A DNA stretch of 41,246 bases from Prochlorococcus sp. AG-355-N18 (GCA_003278535.1 QCEG01000011.1:1-41246), one strand, 5' to 3'; positions 20,802 through 30,267 are shown, counted from the stretch's first letter. Program-made: numbers and translations. The notes: a model not told the origin generated them from the sequence alone.

Positions 20802-20830
20802 ATCAAATTAAAACAAAAGATAAATAAAAA

Positions 20831-20944
20831 CTACTTCTGTATTTTTAATTTTGAAGAATACTTTAAATTAACAATGTAAGTTGCAACAAGAGAAAGTATC
20901 AAAAAAAATAATAAGCTTTCCAAAGTGGATTGGGGCATAACCAT
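20831..20944 (-). CDS. Single-TM miniprotein (37 aa)
   Basis: MVMPQSTLESLLFFLILSLV, then ATYIVNLKYSSKLKIQK. One span with a basic tail. Function unknown. Confidence 0.4.
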   Translation of the reverse strand: MVMPQSTLESLLFFLILSLVATYIVNLKYSSKLKIQK

Positions 20945-21073
20945 GAGTAGTACCAAAAATGATATATCTTTAGAGAAACGAATTCTGAAAAAAAATCAAC
21001 CCTTTCATTATTTTTTATTCTTAAACTTTTAAATTTAATTTATACTATAAAATCTCTGAGATTTAAATTGATT

Positions 21074-21430
21074 TTAATTTAAAAAATATTTTTCTGCCCT
21101 CCTAAAGGCTTTTATTGCGCCTTTATAATCCAGACTTTTTAATTTTTCCTTACTTTTTTGTTTCAGCATTTTTACTATTTCATTTCTCTTTATTTCATCA
21201 ATTTTCAGCTTATGATCAAATATAAGATCAAATTTTGAGGAATACAATCTAGATAGTTCTTCTCTATATTTTTCAATAATTTTTTCATCACAAGATTTGG
21301 ATTTTAATATTGCATTAGCCTTCATTTTGTCATCTAATGCCCCTTTAAAGTTTCCTAGTTTAAATTTCTTTTCACTTGATCTGGTTAGCTTAATAATATT
21401 TCCTAATATCAATTCATTAGAATCTTTCAT
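21074..21430 (-). CDS. TPR-like helical protein (118 aa)
   Basis: Lys-rich, soluble. FKLGNFKGALDDKMKANAIL and LKSLDYKGAIKAFRRAEKYF are two related helical hairpins of TPR type, at the two ends of the protein. Probably a small scaffold; partner unknown. Confidence 0.55.
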   Translation of the reverse strand: MKDSNELILGNIIKLTRSSEKKFKLGNFKGALDDKMKANAILKSKSCDEKIIEKYREELSRLYSSKFDLIFDHKLKIDEIKRNEIVKMLKQKSKEKLKSLDYKGAIKAFRRAEKYFLN

Positions 21431-21511
21431 TTATTTATCTGACCCTAGGTTAAATCCTATCAGAATAAAGAAAAAACAACTTATTTTTTTAATAATCAAA
21501 TAATTAAATAA

Positions 21512-21811
21512 TTAACCAATAACAAGTCCTTTTTCAAGAAGTAAATCGAAAAACTCCACACTTTTTGTTTTCCCAAATTTTGGAGGCTTATGTAGATCTA
21601 ATATTTCAGCAAGGCACATAATCCAATAAGTATCTTTTTTTAAATTTAGACCTTCGCAAATATGGGTGGGAGCCGATTTAAAACAGCCAAATTCTGTTGA
21701 TATATTAATATTCATGATTTGAGTTTCAAGTTCCAGACTTAAAAGTTCTATTTCTTGCTCAGAAAGGGATGTCCCAAAAGAATATGATTCAATTAAAAGT
21801 TGATAATTCAT
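21512..21811 (-). CDS. Hypothetical protein, distant relative of 39877-40167
   Basis: 99 residues, soluble. Shares with the 39877 protein an order of features: an LSxxEIxxLxxELE helix, an APxxICxxLxL segment with a Cys, W-x2-C-x-A-x(I/V)LD, and a Lys-rich end. Family not recognised. Confidence 0.5.
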   Translation of the reverse strand: MNYQLLIESYSFGTSLSEQEIELLSLELETQIMNINISTEFGCFKSAPTHICEGLNLKKDTYWIMCLAEILDLHKPPKFGKTKSVEFFDLLLEKGLVIG

Positions 21812-21826
21812 AAAAGATTTATTTTT

Positions 21827-22108
21827 TCAAGAAATCCATCGAGTTATTTTTGTACCCGCATATATATGACCTGAAGCTTCAACAATAGGTTTTGTTTCAG
21901 GATTCATAAAAATATCGTATAGAACATTTTTTGGTCCTTGAAAAATTACAGTCGCCCGTTGAGGATCATCTAATGATTTACCAATATAAAATGTTTTAAC
22001 TCCCATTTCTCTAAACATCGACTGCTGTTCCTCAGCATTCATATGAGATTCATATTGTTCAAAAGTATTACTTAGTTGAAAATCTAGAATAGTCGTTTCA
22101 ATAGTCAT
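21827..22108 (-). CDS. DUF3764-like protein
   Basis: About 93 residues from ATG 22108 (MTIETTILDFQLSNTFEQYE); the earlier ATG at 22150 gives a non-native head. HMNAEEQQSMFREMGVKTFY, ATVIFQGPKNVLYDIF and VEASGHIYAGT match the marine-cyanobacterial family I recall as DUF3764. Soluble alpha/beta protein of unknown function. Confidence 0.7.
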   Translation of the reverse strand: MTIETTILDFQLSNTFEQYESHMNAEEQQSMFREMGVKTFYIGKSLDDPQRATVIFQGPKNVLYDIFMNPETKPIVEASGHIYAGTKITRWIS

Positions 22109-22288
22109 AGCAATAATATGATGTTTTTTAGATTTTAAATATTTTTGCAAAAAAATAATTGAATAAAGATTAGTTTTTATTAAGCAATGTATTAACTAAT
22201 TTTTATTTATGGGTTATAAATCAACTATAAAAAACAGATTTTAATTTTAGACTCAAAAATTTCTCCAAGAGAACAATGGACTAGTAAG

Positions 22289-23589
22289 TTGGGATTCATT
22301 CTTGCAGCTGCTGGTAGCGCAGTAGGTCTTGGTAACCTTTGGGGTTTCGCCTACCGAGCCTCTCAAGGTGGAGGTCCTGCTTTTGTACTTTTATACATAC
22401 TAATCGTTTTAATTGTATGCCTTCCAGTATTTGTTGCTGAAATGGCTTTAGGAAGAAACGCTACTGCCAGCACATTGCTTGCACCAGTAAAGTTAGCTGG
22501 AAAAAATTGGTATCCATTAGGAATTCTTTTCTTTATAGCTCCCTTGGGAATAGCATCATATTATTCAGTCATAATGGGGTGGACCGCAGATACCTTGTTC
22601 CATTCATTATTTTTTGGATTACCAAAAAATTTAAGTGAAGCAGAAGCTTTCTTTGGCTCAATTAATAGTGGAAGCAGTGTTTTATTGGGGCACCTATTAA
22701 GTCTTGTTCTTACAGCCATAATAGTTTCATCAGGGATAAAAAAAGGAATCGAGAAGGTGACACGATTCTTTATGCCTATACTTTTTATAATTCTTCTATC
22801 GCTAGCAATATGGGCCATTTCACTTTCAGGAGCATGGGAAGGATACAAAACATTTTTGTTTAAGTTTGACTTTGATGAATTGAGGAACCCTCAAACAATA
22901 AGAAATGCTTTTACACAAGCTTTCTTTTCTTTAAGTTTAGGAATTGGAGTTATGGTGACTTATGCTTCCTATTTGAATAAAAAGAGTAATCTTCCAAAAC
23001 TAAGTGTTGGAGTTGCATCATTGGATACTTTGGTGGGTCTTATGTCAGGACTTATTACCTTTCCCATTGTTTTAACATTTGGTTTAAGTGATGCTATTTC
23101 TGAATCAACAGTTGGTGCATTATTTATATCAATTCCTACGGGCCTTGGTTCATATGGAGCGGTTGGAAGAATTGTTGCTGTTGCATTTTTTGCACTAGCT
23201 TATATTGCAGCAATAACTTCCTCTGTTTCATTATTGGAAGTTCCAGTTTCCTCATTAATGGATAAATTTGGTTTTAAAAGAGAAAAATCTGTTTGGCTTA
23301 TAACTCTTTTTCTATTCTTAGCAGGTATTCCTTCTGCATTGAATTTAAACACTCTAGGAACCATTGACTCGATTTTTGGAGGGGTATTACTTATCTTTGG
23401 TGGATTCTTGGTTACTTTCTTTATGGGATGGGTAGTACCTGGAAAGTTTAATGAAGAACTTAGTGATTCAAAAGTAGGAATCAAAACGACACGTTATTTG
23501 AAATTCATGACAAGATGGGTTGCCCCCCAATTATTGGTTTTGGACTATTTATTAGTGTGTTCGATTTGCTCAAAGGCTGGGTAAGTTAA
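22289..23589 (+). CDS. Sodium-dependent NSS/SNF-family symporter with probable C-terminal frameshift
   Basis: About 431 residues and 11-12 spans. GSAVGLGNLWGFAYRASQGG is the unwound first helix of neurotransmitter:sodium symporters, which bind Na+ and an amino-acid-type substrate there; the substrate is unknown. No ATG opens the gene: the frame extends left to SPREQWTSK before TTG 22289, with only ATT/TTA codons back to a stop, so initiation is unusual. At C 23523-23528 one added C changes the tail from QLLVLDYLLVCSICSKAG to PIIGFGLFISVFDLLKGW and a stop at 23589, which looks more like the family. Either an assembly error or a real slip. Confidence 0.85.
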
Positions 23590-23990
23590 AAATATATTAA
23601 AAATAATAATTAATAAAATTGAATTAATTTACTACGATATAGTGCAAAAATAAGGGGGTAGACACAATGCTTTAAGCTATTAAATTTCTTGTATGTTTTT
23701 TGAGAATTTTGAGCAAAATAAAAAAAAATTAATCAAAAAAAACAAGTATTACCAATGACTTCTTTTAAAGGCTAAATATTATGAAAATTTCCTTTTGAAA
23801 TTTTTCAGAGGCAAAAAGTTTTTTCAAGACAATAAATATACTGCAGAACTTTTTTTAATGAAGTGTTAAATTTTAATTTCTATTTAATCTCAAACGTGTC
23901 GGCAAAAACCATCCCTAATAGAATCTATATAAAATACATTTAGATGTTTAATTTAAAGAAATTTGAACGCCTAAAGAATAGATAACAAAT
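23590..23990. other. Intergenic stretch with no recognised gene
   Basis: About 400 very AT-rich bases between the symporter and the SelO-like gene. Only trivial ORFs are visible, and no clear terminator or repeat. Confidence 0.5.
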
Positions 23991-25697
23991 TTGATGTCAA
24001 CAAAATCTGATTCACTAAAGGGAAAGCTTACAGAAAATTTTTCTGAATTTTCTCAACTATCTGACTATTCTTTTATCAATTCTCTTAAAGCAGATCCTCA
24101 ATCAACAAAAGATGGAAATGATCATAAGCCGCGTTCAGTATATTCAGGTCATTACGTACCAGTTGTTCCAACCGCTATTCCAGAACCAGAATATATTTCC
24201 CACAGCAACAAACTTTTTAAAGAACTAAATCTAAGCTCTGATCTTACTAAAGACCAAAATTTTTGTCGTTTTTTCTCAGGGGATATTTCTGTTGCTAATT
24301 ATCCAATGAGTCCTGTTGGTTGGGCAACAGGTTATGCATTATCAATTTACGGGACTGAATATACCCAACAATGTCCTTTTGGAACTGGCAATGGTTATGG
24401 CGATGGCAGAGCAATTTCTGTTTTTGAAGGTTTATTCAATGGGAAAAGAATGGAAATGCAACTTAAAGGAGGAGGTCCAACTCCCTATTGTCGAGGAGCA
24501 GATGGTAGAGCTGTCTTAAGATCTAGCGTTCGAGAATTTCTCGCACAGGAATTAATGGATGCCTTGGGAGTCCCTACCTCAAGATCTTTAACACTTTATG
24601 TCTCACGTTCAGAAATAGTTAGAAGACCGTGGTATTCCAAAGGGTCCAGGTATTTTGAGCCTGACATCATGATTGATAATCTAGCGGCAATTACTACGAG
24701 AGTCGGTCCATCTTTTTTACGTGTAGGCCAGATTGAACTTTTTGCAAGACGAGTTCGCAATAATGCGCATGATGAGGCACTCAATGAACTAAAGATGATA
24801 GTTCAACATCTTATTGATAGAAATTATAAAGATGAAATTGAATATGAGATTAAAATTGAAAGTAAGATAATAAAACTGGCTTCTTTATACAGATCAAGAC
24901 TCATATCACTAATAGCCAACTGGATGCGAGTTGGTTATTGCCAGGGTAACTTCAATAGTGATAATTGTGCTGCTGGTGGTTATACCTTGGATTATGGCCC
25001 CTTTGGATTCTGTGAATTATTTGATCCAAGATTTCAACCATGGACAGGTGGAGGTGAACATTTCTCATTTTTTAACCAGCCTTCTGCTGCGGCAATCAAC
25101 TTTAAAACATTCTGTTCCTCTCTTAGTCCGTTACTTTCGCAAAGCAAACAAGATCAAGAAAAGTTAGATCAAATCGAAAAGGATTTTTCAGAATTGATGA
25201 ACAAAGAGTTGAAGAAAATGTGGGCAAACAAGCTTGGTTTAGAACATTACAACGAAAGTCTAATAAATGAATTTTTTAATCTCATGGTCATTTCAAAAGC
25301 AGACTATACAATTTTGTTCCGCAAACTCTCTGAAATACCTGATAACTTAGATTCTTTAAAAGACAGTTTCTATTTTCCAATTAATGATGAGCTCAATAAT
25401 AAATGGGAAGTATGGCTTAAAAACTGGCAATCAATCTTGAAGAAAGAGGGAAATATTAAAGCAAAATCAGCATCAATGAAATCCCTTAATCCAGTCTATA
25501 CTTGGCGCGAATGGATGGTCGTTCCAGCATATGAAGAAGCTGAAAAAGGAAATTACAAAAAAATCAAAGAATTACAGGATGTCTTTAGCAATCCATATAT
25601 AGAACAACCCTCAAAAATAGATCAAAAATATAATCAACTAAAGCCAAGCCAGTTTTTTAACTATGGAGGAGTATCTCACTACAGCTGTTCATCATAA
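23991..25697 (+). CDS. selO: SelO-like (YdiU/UPF0061) protein
   Basis: 568 residues. Core motifs of the SelO pseudokinase fold are present: FSGDISVANYPMSP, YGDGRAISVFEG, MEMQLKGGGPTPYCRGADGR, AVLRSSVREFLAQELMDALG and VPTSRSLTLYVSR. SelO proteins bind ATP in flipped orientation and AMPylate proteins, often in redox control. The bacterial AGHQFG segment is replaced by YTQQCPFGTGNG, so this is a divergent subfamily; length is near or slightly above normal. No C-terminal Sec/Cys like that of eukaryotic SelO is obvious, though the tail ends SCSS. Appears to stand alone. Confidence 0.82.
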   Translation: MMSTKSDSLKGKLTENFSEFSQLSDYSFINSLKADPQSTKDGNDHKPRSVYSGHYVPVVPTAIPEPEYISHSNKLFKELNLSSDLTKDQNFCRFFSGDISVANYPMSPVGWATGYALSIYGTEYTQQCPFGTGNGYGDGRAISVFEGLFNGKRMEMQLKGGGPTPYCRGADGRAVLRSSVREFLAQELMDALGVPTSRSLTLYVSRSEIVRRPWYSKGSRYFEPDIMIDNLAAITTRVGPSFLRVGQIELFARRVRNNAHDEALNELKMIVQHLIDRNYKDEIEYEIKIESKIIKLASLYRSRLISLIANWMRVGYCQGNFNSDNCAAGGYTLDYGPFGFCELFDPRFQPWTGGGEHFSFFNQPSAAAINFKTFCSSLSPLLSQSKQDQEKLDQIEKDFSELMNKELKKMWANKLGLEHYNESLINEFFNLMVISKADYTILFRKLSEIPDNLDSLKDSFYFPINDELNNKWEVWLKNWQSILKKEGNIKAKSASMKSLNPVYTWREWMVVPAYEEAEKGNYKKIKELQDVFSNPYIEQPSKIDQKYNQLKPSQFFNYGGVSHYSCSS

Positions 25698-25739
25698 AAG
25701 TTCAATCCTCATACTGATAGAACAAATTTGAGAAAAATC

Positions 25740-26180
25740 TTATTTATTTATGGCCGTAGGCATTCCAACTACTGATACAACTCCCACATGAAGTATGGCC
25801 GGCTTCTTTCCAACATTTTTCACATAGTGGGGGGCCCCACTATTACTCTCTATAAATGCATCACCCGCTTTAAAGAAATTAATTTCTTCACCCCTCACAT
25901 GCTTTAATCTTCCTCTAGTAACATGAATCAACATTGGGGAAGGATGAGTATGAATTGGAGTTTTCAAGCCAACTGGAATTTTTACTTTTAAGAGTCTTAA
26001 TTCAGGCTTACCCTCGAGATAATTAAAATTTTTACCACTTAGTCCTTTTGAACTTTGAATAATAGGTATAACTTCAATCTTTTCTTCAGCAAGAGAAGGT
26101 TGTGGTAAAGCTAAAGTTCCAATAAAAAGGAAGCAAAATGGAATAAATTTTTTTAATTTCATTAGATATTTGAGTTTCAC
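25740..26180 (-). CDS. Secreted cupin-domain protein
   Basis: 146 residues: a signal peptide (about 1-31, ending LPQPSLAEE), then a small cupin barrel with KTPIHTHPSPMLIHVTRGRL, AGDAFIE and HYVKNVGKKPAILHVGVV. The His pair and Glu of the first motif and the later His could bind a metal. Exported single-domain cupins often act in sensing or as small oxygenases; nothing here decides. No operon partner. Confidence 0.75.
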   Translation of the reverse strand: MKLKYLMKLKKFIPFCFLFIGTLALPQPSLAEEKIEVIPIIQSSKGLSGKNFNYLEGKPELRLLKVKIPVGLKTPIHTHPSPMLIHVTRGRLKHVRGEEINFFKAGDAFIESNSGAPHYVKNVGKKPAILHVGVVSVVGMPTAINK

Positions 26181-26215
26181 TAATAATAGGTAGTTTGCAA
26201 AAATAATAAACTAAT

Positions 26216-26377
26216 TTATTTTTTGTATAACTTTTCTAATTGCTTAATTTCCTCTCTTAAATCCTTACCTCTATTATTTAATTTATTGTTCTTAATAACT
26301 ATTGGGATAATCCACCAGGCTTGAAGACCTAAAAAGATAAATACTAGGATCAATAATTCAAAAGTACCCGGCTGCAT
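26216..26377 (-). CDS. Single-TM miniprotein with coiled tail (53 aa)
   Basis: MQPGTFELLILVFIFLGLQA, then WWIIPIVIKNNK and a charged helix (DLREEIKQLEKLYKK). One span plus coil. Confidence 0.5.
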   Translation of the reverse strand: MQPGTFELLILVFIFLGLQAWWIIPIVIKNNKLNNRGKDLREEIKQLEKLYKK

Positions 26378-26450
26378 TTGAAAAATAATCCTTCTTAGTT
26401 AATAACATTATTCTAAAAGTTATTTAACATTCATGAGATATTCAAAATTT

Positions 26451-26633
26451 CTAGGCTGCCTCTAATTCAATGTTAAGTTCAATTCCCTTTGAAATGATTG
26501 CTTCTTTAAATTCAATAAGTTTGGAAATTATTCTTTGCTTCTCAGGATCAGTTTTATGGATATCATCTACAACTTCCTGCATTGCAAGTGTTACTTTTTG
26601 TAGTTTGATTTCTAAATCTTCCCTGTAATTCAT
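26451..26633 (-). CDS. Small helical protein (60 aa)
   Basis: MNYREDLEIKLQKVTLAMQE, then VVDDIHKTDPEKQRI and a second helix. Soluble helical hairpin, function unknown. Confidence 0.5.
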   Translation of the reverse strand: MNYREDLEIKLQKVTLAMQEVVDDIHKTDPEKQRIISKLIEFKEAIISKGIELNIELEAA

Positions 26634-26707
26634 ATGCTTAAAGAAATTATCTTATTTATTAAAAAACAAAATAATTATTAGTAAATAAGTACTTAACCTT
26701 AAAAAGA

Positions 26708-26734
26708 TTGACAGCAAAACAGGGAGGATATAAT
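26708..26734 (+). promoter_or_regulatory. Promoter-like TTGACA-N15-TATAAT
   Basis: TTGACA 26708-26713 and TATAAT 26729-26734, spacing 15 (shorter than 17), about 50 bases before the gene at 26783. Both hexamers match the consensus fully. It is not an element B copy, although it shares TTGACAG. Confidence 0.6.
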
Positions 26735-26782
26735 TTATAGTACAAATGTATTAAAATCTACCTAGCCTATTAAGGGAAAAGC

Positions 26783-27052
26783 ATGGAGCCTAAGTACTTA
26801 TTTGGTTGTAGCACTAGCAAGCCAAGCGGATGCCTACTAAATCCCGAAGGCAGCAGAATTATCTTTTTCGAAGAATGCAAAAATTCTCCTAAACCTAATT
26901 TAAAAATTCATACTCATCTTTTCTACACAAATCACCTCGGAGAACCTGGAGGGTATAAATCTTCTGAAAAACTCAATATAGATTCAGCCTGGGAAAAGTG
27001 GCACGAACTTCACCAAAAAGGGTGGACAGAAGTATCTCATAATTACGGATAA
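26783..27052 (+). CDS. DUF1651-like protein, diverged
   Basis: 89 residues with the C-terminal SAWEKWHELHQKGWTEVS block that resembles the DUF1651-like proteins at 10361, 11651 and 14417, and a diverged N-terminal half (MEPKYLFGCSTSKPSGCLLN). Soluble. Function unknown. Last gene before the nitrate cluster. Confidence 0.55.
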   Translation: MEPKYLFGCSTSKPSGCLLNPEGSRIIFFEECKNSPKPNLKIHTHLFYTNHLGEPGGYKSSEKLNIDSAWEKWHELHQKGWTEVSHNYG

Positions 27053-27214
27053 AGGATCCAAATAAGAAAAAGCCTTTATGTTTTTTGAGCTTAAGAGTTT
27101 CCTAAAATATAAAATTCGGTATCAAAAATAAATAATCAATATTTATTGACATTTGTATATAAGGAAACATTAAATTGTCTAAAATCCCATAAGAATAAAA
27201 GAATAAAAATTAAT

Positions 27215-28738
27215 ATGCAATATTATTTAAATGATAAAAAATTAAATAAGATTGAAAAGCAAAAGGCGGAGAAAGATGGTCTGAAAATTTTTGAAGAGTT
27301 AGATGATTACGCTCTTAAAGGGTGGGAAGAGATGGATGAAGTAGATTTGCAAATGCGCTTAAAGTGGTATGGCCTTTTTTGGAGACCAAAAACTCCTGGA
27401 AGATTTATGATGAGGCTTAGAGTTCCCAATGGAATTCTGAACTCTAATCAGTTGAAAGTAATCGCGTCAATAGTCGCTAGATATGGAGAAGACGGTTCTG
27501 CAGATATAACAACTAGGCAAAATATTCAATTAAGGGGGGTTTTGATAAATGATCTACCAGATATTATTAAGAGACTTAGAGAGGTTGATATTACATCCGT
27601 TCAGTCTGGAATGGATAATCCAAGGAATGTTACTGGTAATCCACTAGCGGGAATTGATCCTGAAGAAATTATAGATACAAGAAAATATACTTCTGAATTA
27701 GAAAATTACTTAACAAATTCTGGTAATGGCAACCCCGAATTCTCGAATTTACCAAGGAAGTGGAATACTGCAGTTGCAGGAGCAAAAGATAATTTTCTTC
27801 TACATAATGATCTTATCTTTCATCCTGTTTTTAAAAATGGAATATTAGGCTTTGGTGTCTGGGTAGGAGGAATTTTATCAGCAACTTTGAATGCTTATGC
27901 TATACCTCTAGATGTCTGGGTAGAAGAAAAAGATATATGCAAAATAACTGGAATTATTTGTTCCCTTTGGCGAGATAATGGAGATAGATTTCTAAGAAAT
28001 AAAGGAAGATTTAGATATTATTTGAACTCTATAGGTATCGAAAAATTTAGAGAACTTGTAGAAGAAAAATTTGGAACTTTATCCAACGATCCAGGCTCAA
28101 TTTTCAACGAAAGACAAAGAAGTTTATTTGGGATTAATAAACAAAAACAGAATAATCTTTACTTTGCTGGATTACACATTCCGGTAGGAAGATTATGTGT
28201 AGAAGACATACAAGAAATTGCAAGATTAAGTGAAAAATATGGACAGAGCGAAGTAAGACTAACCGAAGATCAAAATCTAGTTATTGTTGGCCTGAAAGAT
28301 AATATTTTAGAAGAATTTGGTAATGAAGAAATTATTAATAAATTCAAATTAAATCCATCCCATTTTTCATCGAGTACTGTTTCATGTACAGGGAGTAGTT
28401 ATTGTAGCTTTGCTCTTGCAAATACCAAAGATATAGCAAGGAATATTTCTGAAAAATTAGATCGAGAACTTGAATTATCAGAGGAGGTTAAAATCCATTG
28501 GACAGGATGTCCAAATAATTGTGGACAAGCTCATATGGGTGGTATTGGTATGACTGGTACAAAGGTAAAAAAAGAGGGGGGAGGAACTGAGGATGGATAT
28601 AATGTCAGTATTGGAGGAAGACAAGATCACCTGCAAACTTTAGGTGAAACCGAATTTAAAAAAGTTAGTAAACATGAAATTTATAATTTAATCAAAGAAA
28701 TTTTAATCAACAAGTTTAATGCAAAGTTAAAAACCTAA
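27215..28738 (+). CDS. nirA: Ferredoxin-nitrite reductase
   Basis: 507 residues from ATG 27215 (MQYYLNDKKLNKIEKQKAEK); a longer in-frame reading to 27146 adds a non-native head. Both siroheme/4Fe-4S Cys motifs are present: STVSCTGSSYCSFALANTK and HWTGCPNNCGQAHMGG. RPKTPGRFMMRLRVPNG, TTRQNIQLRG and GIGMTGTKVK are further family marks. It reduces nitrite to ammonium with six electrons from ferredoxin in the cytoplasm. First gene of the nitrate cluster, with the HEAT-like gene 9 bases behind. No NtcA box is visible upstream; GTATCAAAAATAAA near 27119 is at best a half-site. Confidence 0.97.
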   Translation: MQYYLNDKKLNKIEKQKAEKDGLKIFEELDDYALKGWEEMDEVDLQMRLKWYGLFWRPKTPGRFMMRLRVPNGILNSNQLKVIASIVARYGEDGSADITTRQNIQLRGVLINDLPDIIKRLREVDITSVQSGMDNPRNVTGNPLAGIDPEEIIDTRKYTSELENYLTNSGNGNPEFSNLPRKWNTAVAGAKDNFLLHNDLIFHPVFKNGILGFGVWVGGILSATLNAYAIPLDVWVEEKDICKITGIICSLWRDNGDRFLRNKGRFRYYLNSIGIEKFRELVEEKFGTLSNDPGSIFNERQRSLFGINKQKQNNLYFAGLHIPVGRLCVEDIQEIARLSEKYGQSEVRLTEDQNLVIVGLKDNILEEFGNEEIINKFKLNPSHFSSSTVSCTGSSYCSFALANTKDIARNISEKLDRELELSEEVKIHWTGCPNNCGQAHMGGIGMTGTKVKKEGGGTEDGYNVSIGGRQDHLQTLGETEFKKVSKHEIYNLIKEILINKFNAKLKT

Positions 28739-28747
28739 AATATATTA

Positions 28748-29476
28748 ATGAGCAAAAGTGAATCTGAAATATTAGAAGTTTTAAATGGTTTAGGTTCAAA
28801 AAAATTAGATCTTGATATTCTTTTTTCCTACTATTCATTGAAATTATCTTTTGAGATTCGCAAAGTTATTGCGGAAAAGATAGGAATGCAAGAAAGGAAA
28901 GGTTATTTTTTACTTGAAAAGATGATAAAAAAATTTGGCCTTAAAGTTGAATTTATTGAGGCCCTTAAATTAACAAATGAAAAAGATGCAAAAGATCTTT
29001 TACTAAAAAATCTCTATCAAAATCATAAGTTAAATATTCATATAATTAATGCTTTAGAGCCCTGGGGAGGAGAAATCGAACTTACATTAATTAGAGAAAT
29101 ATTCGATATTTGCGAAATAGATTTTTGGATTGCAGGCCTTAATATTCTCCATTTCAAAGCTCATCAATTAACTGATGAAATATTATTATCTTTTATTGAT
29201 CAAATAAAAATTAACGATGATTTCAAAATCAACTACAAGATAATCTCTATTTTAAAAAGAAGAGAAAGTGAAATAGTTTGTAAATTACTCTATAAATATT
29301 CTTTAAATAAAGAATTAGAAATCGCTAAATATGCAATTTTTTCTTTAGGGAGCATTTGGAATGATAATAGTTTTGAACAATTATCAAAATTAGAAAATGA
29401 GATAAAAGATCCTTTTCTACTTAAATGCATAAAAAATCAAAAATTGATCTCAAATCAATTTCTAATAAATAAATAA
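28748..29476 (+). CDS. HEAT-repeat-like protein downstream of nirA
   Basis: 242 residues, nearly all helical, built of about five to six helical pairs. The later part (IAKYAIFSLGSIWNDNSFEQ and the segments before it) resembles PBS-lyase/HEAT repeats. No catalytic motif or Cys cluster. Co-directional with nirA, 9-base gap, so co-transcribed. A conserved uncharacterised gene follows nirA in many marine picocyanobacteria and I recall it being called nirX; I could not check that this is the same family. A chaperone-like role in NirA cofactor insertion or activity is a guess. Confidence 0.65.
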   Translation: MSKSESEILEVLNGLGSKKLDLDILFSYYSLKLSFEIRKVIAEKIGMQERKGYFLLEKMIKKFGLKVEFIEALKLTNEKDAKDLLLKNLYQNHKLNIHIINALEPWGGEIELTLIREIFDICEIDFWIAGLNILHFKAHQLTDEILLSFIDQIKINDDFKINYKIISILKRRESEIVCKLLYKYSLNKELEIAKYAIFSLGSIWNDNSFEQLSKLENEIKDPFLLKCIKNQKLISNQFLINK

Positions 29477-29485
29477 ACTAGAGAA

Positions 29486-29980
29486 TTATTTTTTTAACTT
29501 ATCAATGAGATTTATTAAATTACAAGGTTTTGTATTTTGATTAAGTTGATAAGAAATTATATCTTGCCAACCTGTCATAACAGCATCTTTAGATCCTGGC
29601 AAAACGAATAAAAACTTACCATTTGCAGACCCCGCAATACACCTACTTTGTAAAGTACTAGTTCCTATCTTTTTAAATGATAAAAATCTAAAAGTCTCCC
29701 CAAAACCATCAATCTCTTTATCTAATAAAGGTCTAATAGCTTCAGGAGTAACGTCCCTAGCTGTAATTCCTGTCCCACCTGTAGTAATAATCACATCAAT
29801 ATTTGGATCTGAGATCCAATCGCTCGTATATTTTCTAATTAAATAAATATCATCTTTGCAAATTATCTTATCAACGACATTGTGTCCTGATCTCTCAGCC
29901 TCTTGAAGGAGATAATTTCCACTCTCATCATTTTTTGTGTTACGAGTATCAGAAACAGTAAGCAAAGCTATAGAAACCAC
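29486..29980 (-). CDS. moaB: MoaB/MogA-type molybdopterin adenylyltransferase
   Basis: 164 residues. ALLTVSDTRNTKNDESGNYL, the active-site loop TTGGTGITARDVTPEA, and AGSANGKFLFVLPGSKDAVM are family marks. It activates molybdopterin with ATP to MPT-AMP before MoeA inserts molybdenum. Cytoplasmic. Converges with the HEAT-like gene and diverges from moaD, 35 bases away. Whether to call it MoaB or MogA cannot be decided from sequence alone; the short form fits MoaB. Confidence 0.9.
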   Translation of the reverse strand: MVSIALLTVSDTRNTKNDESGNYLLQEAERSGHNVVDKIICKDDIYLIRKYTSDWISDPNIDVIITTGGTGITARDVTPEAIRPLLDKEIDGFGETFRFLSFKKIGTSTLQSRCIAGSANGKFLFVLPGSKDAVMTGWQDIISYQLNQNTKPCNLINLIDKLKK

Positions 29981-30015
29981 TTAAAATTAAACCATTAGTT
30001 ACTAGATCACTATAG

Positions 30016-30267
30016 ATGGAAACTAAAAAATCTAACAAAATTAAGGTGGTTTTATTATCTAGTATCGCTGAAGATCTAGGATGGAATGAAAAATTTCTTA
30101 CAATTGAAGGGTCTCAAATGAAGGTTTTTTCTGTATGGAATTTAATTAATTCTAATTTACCGCAAGATAATATTATCGTTTCTATTAATCAAGAAATTAC
30201 AGATATGGATGCGATGATTAATCCGGATGATGAGGTGGCATTTATGCCAATGTTTACCGGTGGATAA
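30016..30267 (+). CDS. moaD: Molybdopterin synthase sulfur carrier subunit MoaD
   Basis: 83 residues, ubiquitin-like, ending MFTGG: the C-terminal Gly-Gly that is adenylated and thiocarboxylated. It delivers sulfur to MoaE. The activating enzyme MoeB is not in this window and must lie elsewhere. It overlaps moaE by eight bases, consistent with equal subunits made by coupled translation. Confidence 0.93.
   Translation: METKKSNKIKVVLLSSIAEDLGWNEKFLTIEGSQMKVFSVWNLINSNLPQDNIIVSINQEITDMDAMINPDDEVAFMPMFTGG

Noticed and set aside
27115..27135. NtcA box before nirA
   Set aside because: GTATCAAAAATAAA lacks the TAC half; only a half-site.
27146..27214. Longer N-terminus of NirA
   Set aside because: It would start at a TTG in very AT-rich DNA and add a Lys/Asn string; ATG 27215 gives the usual start.
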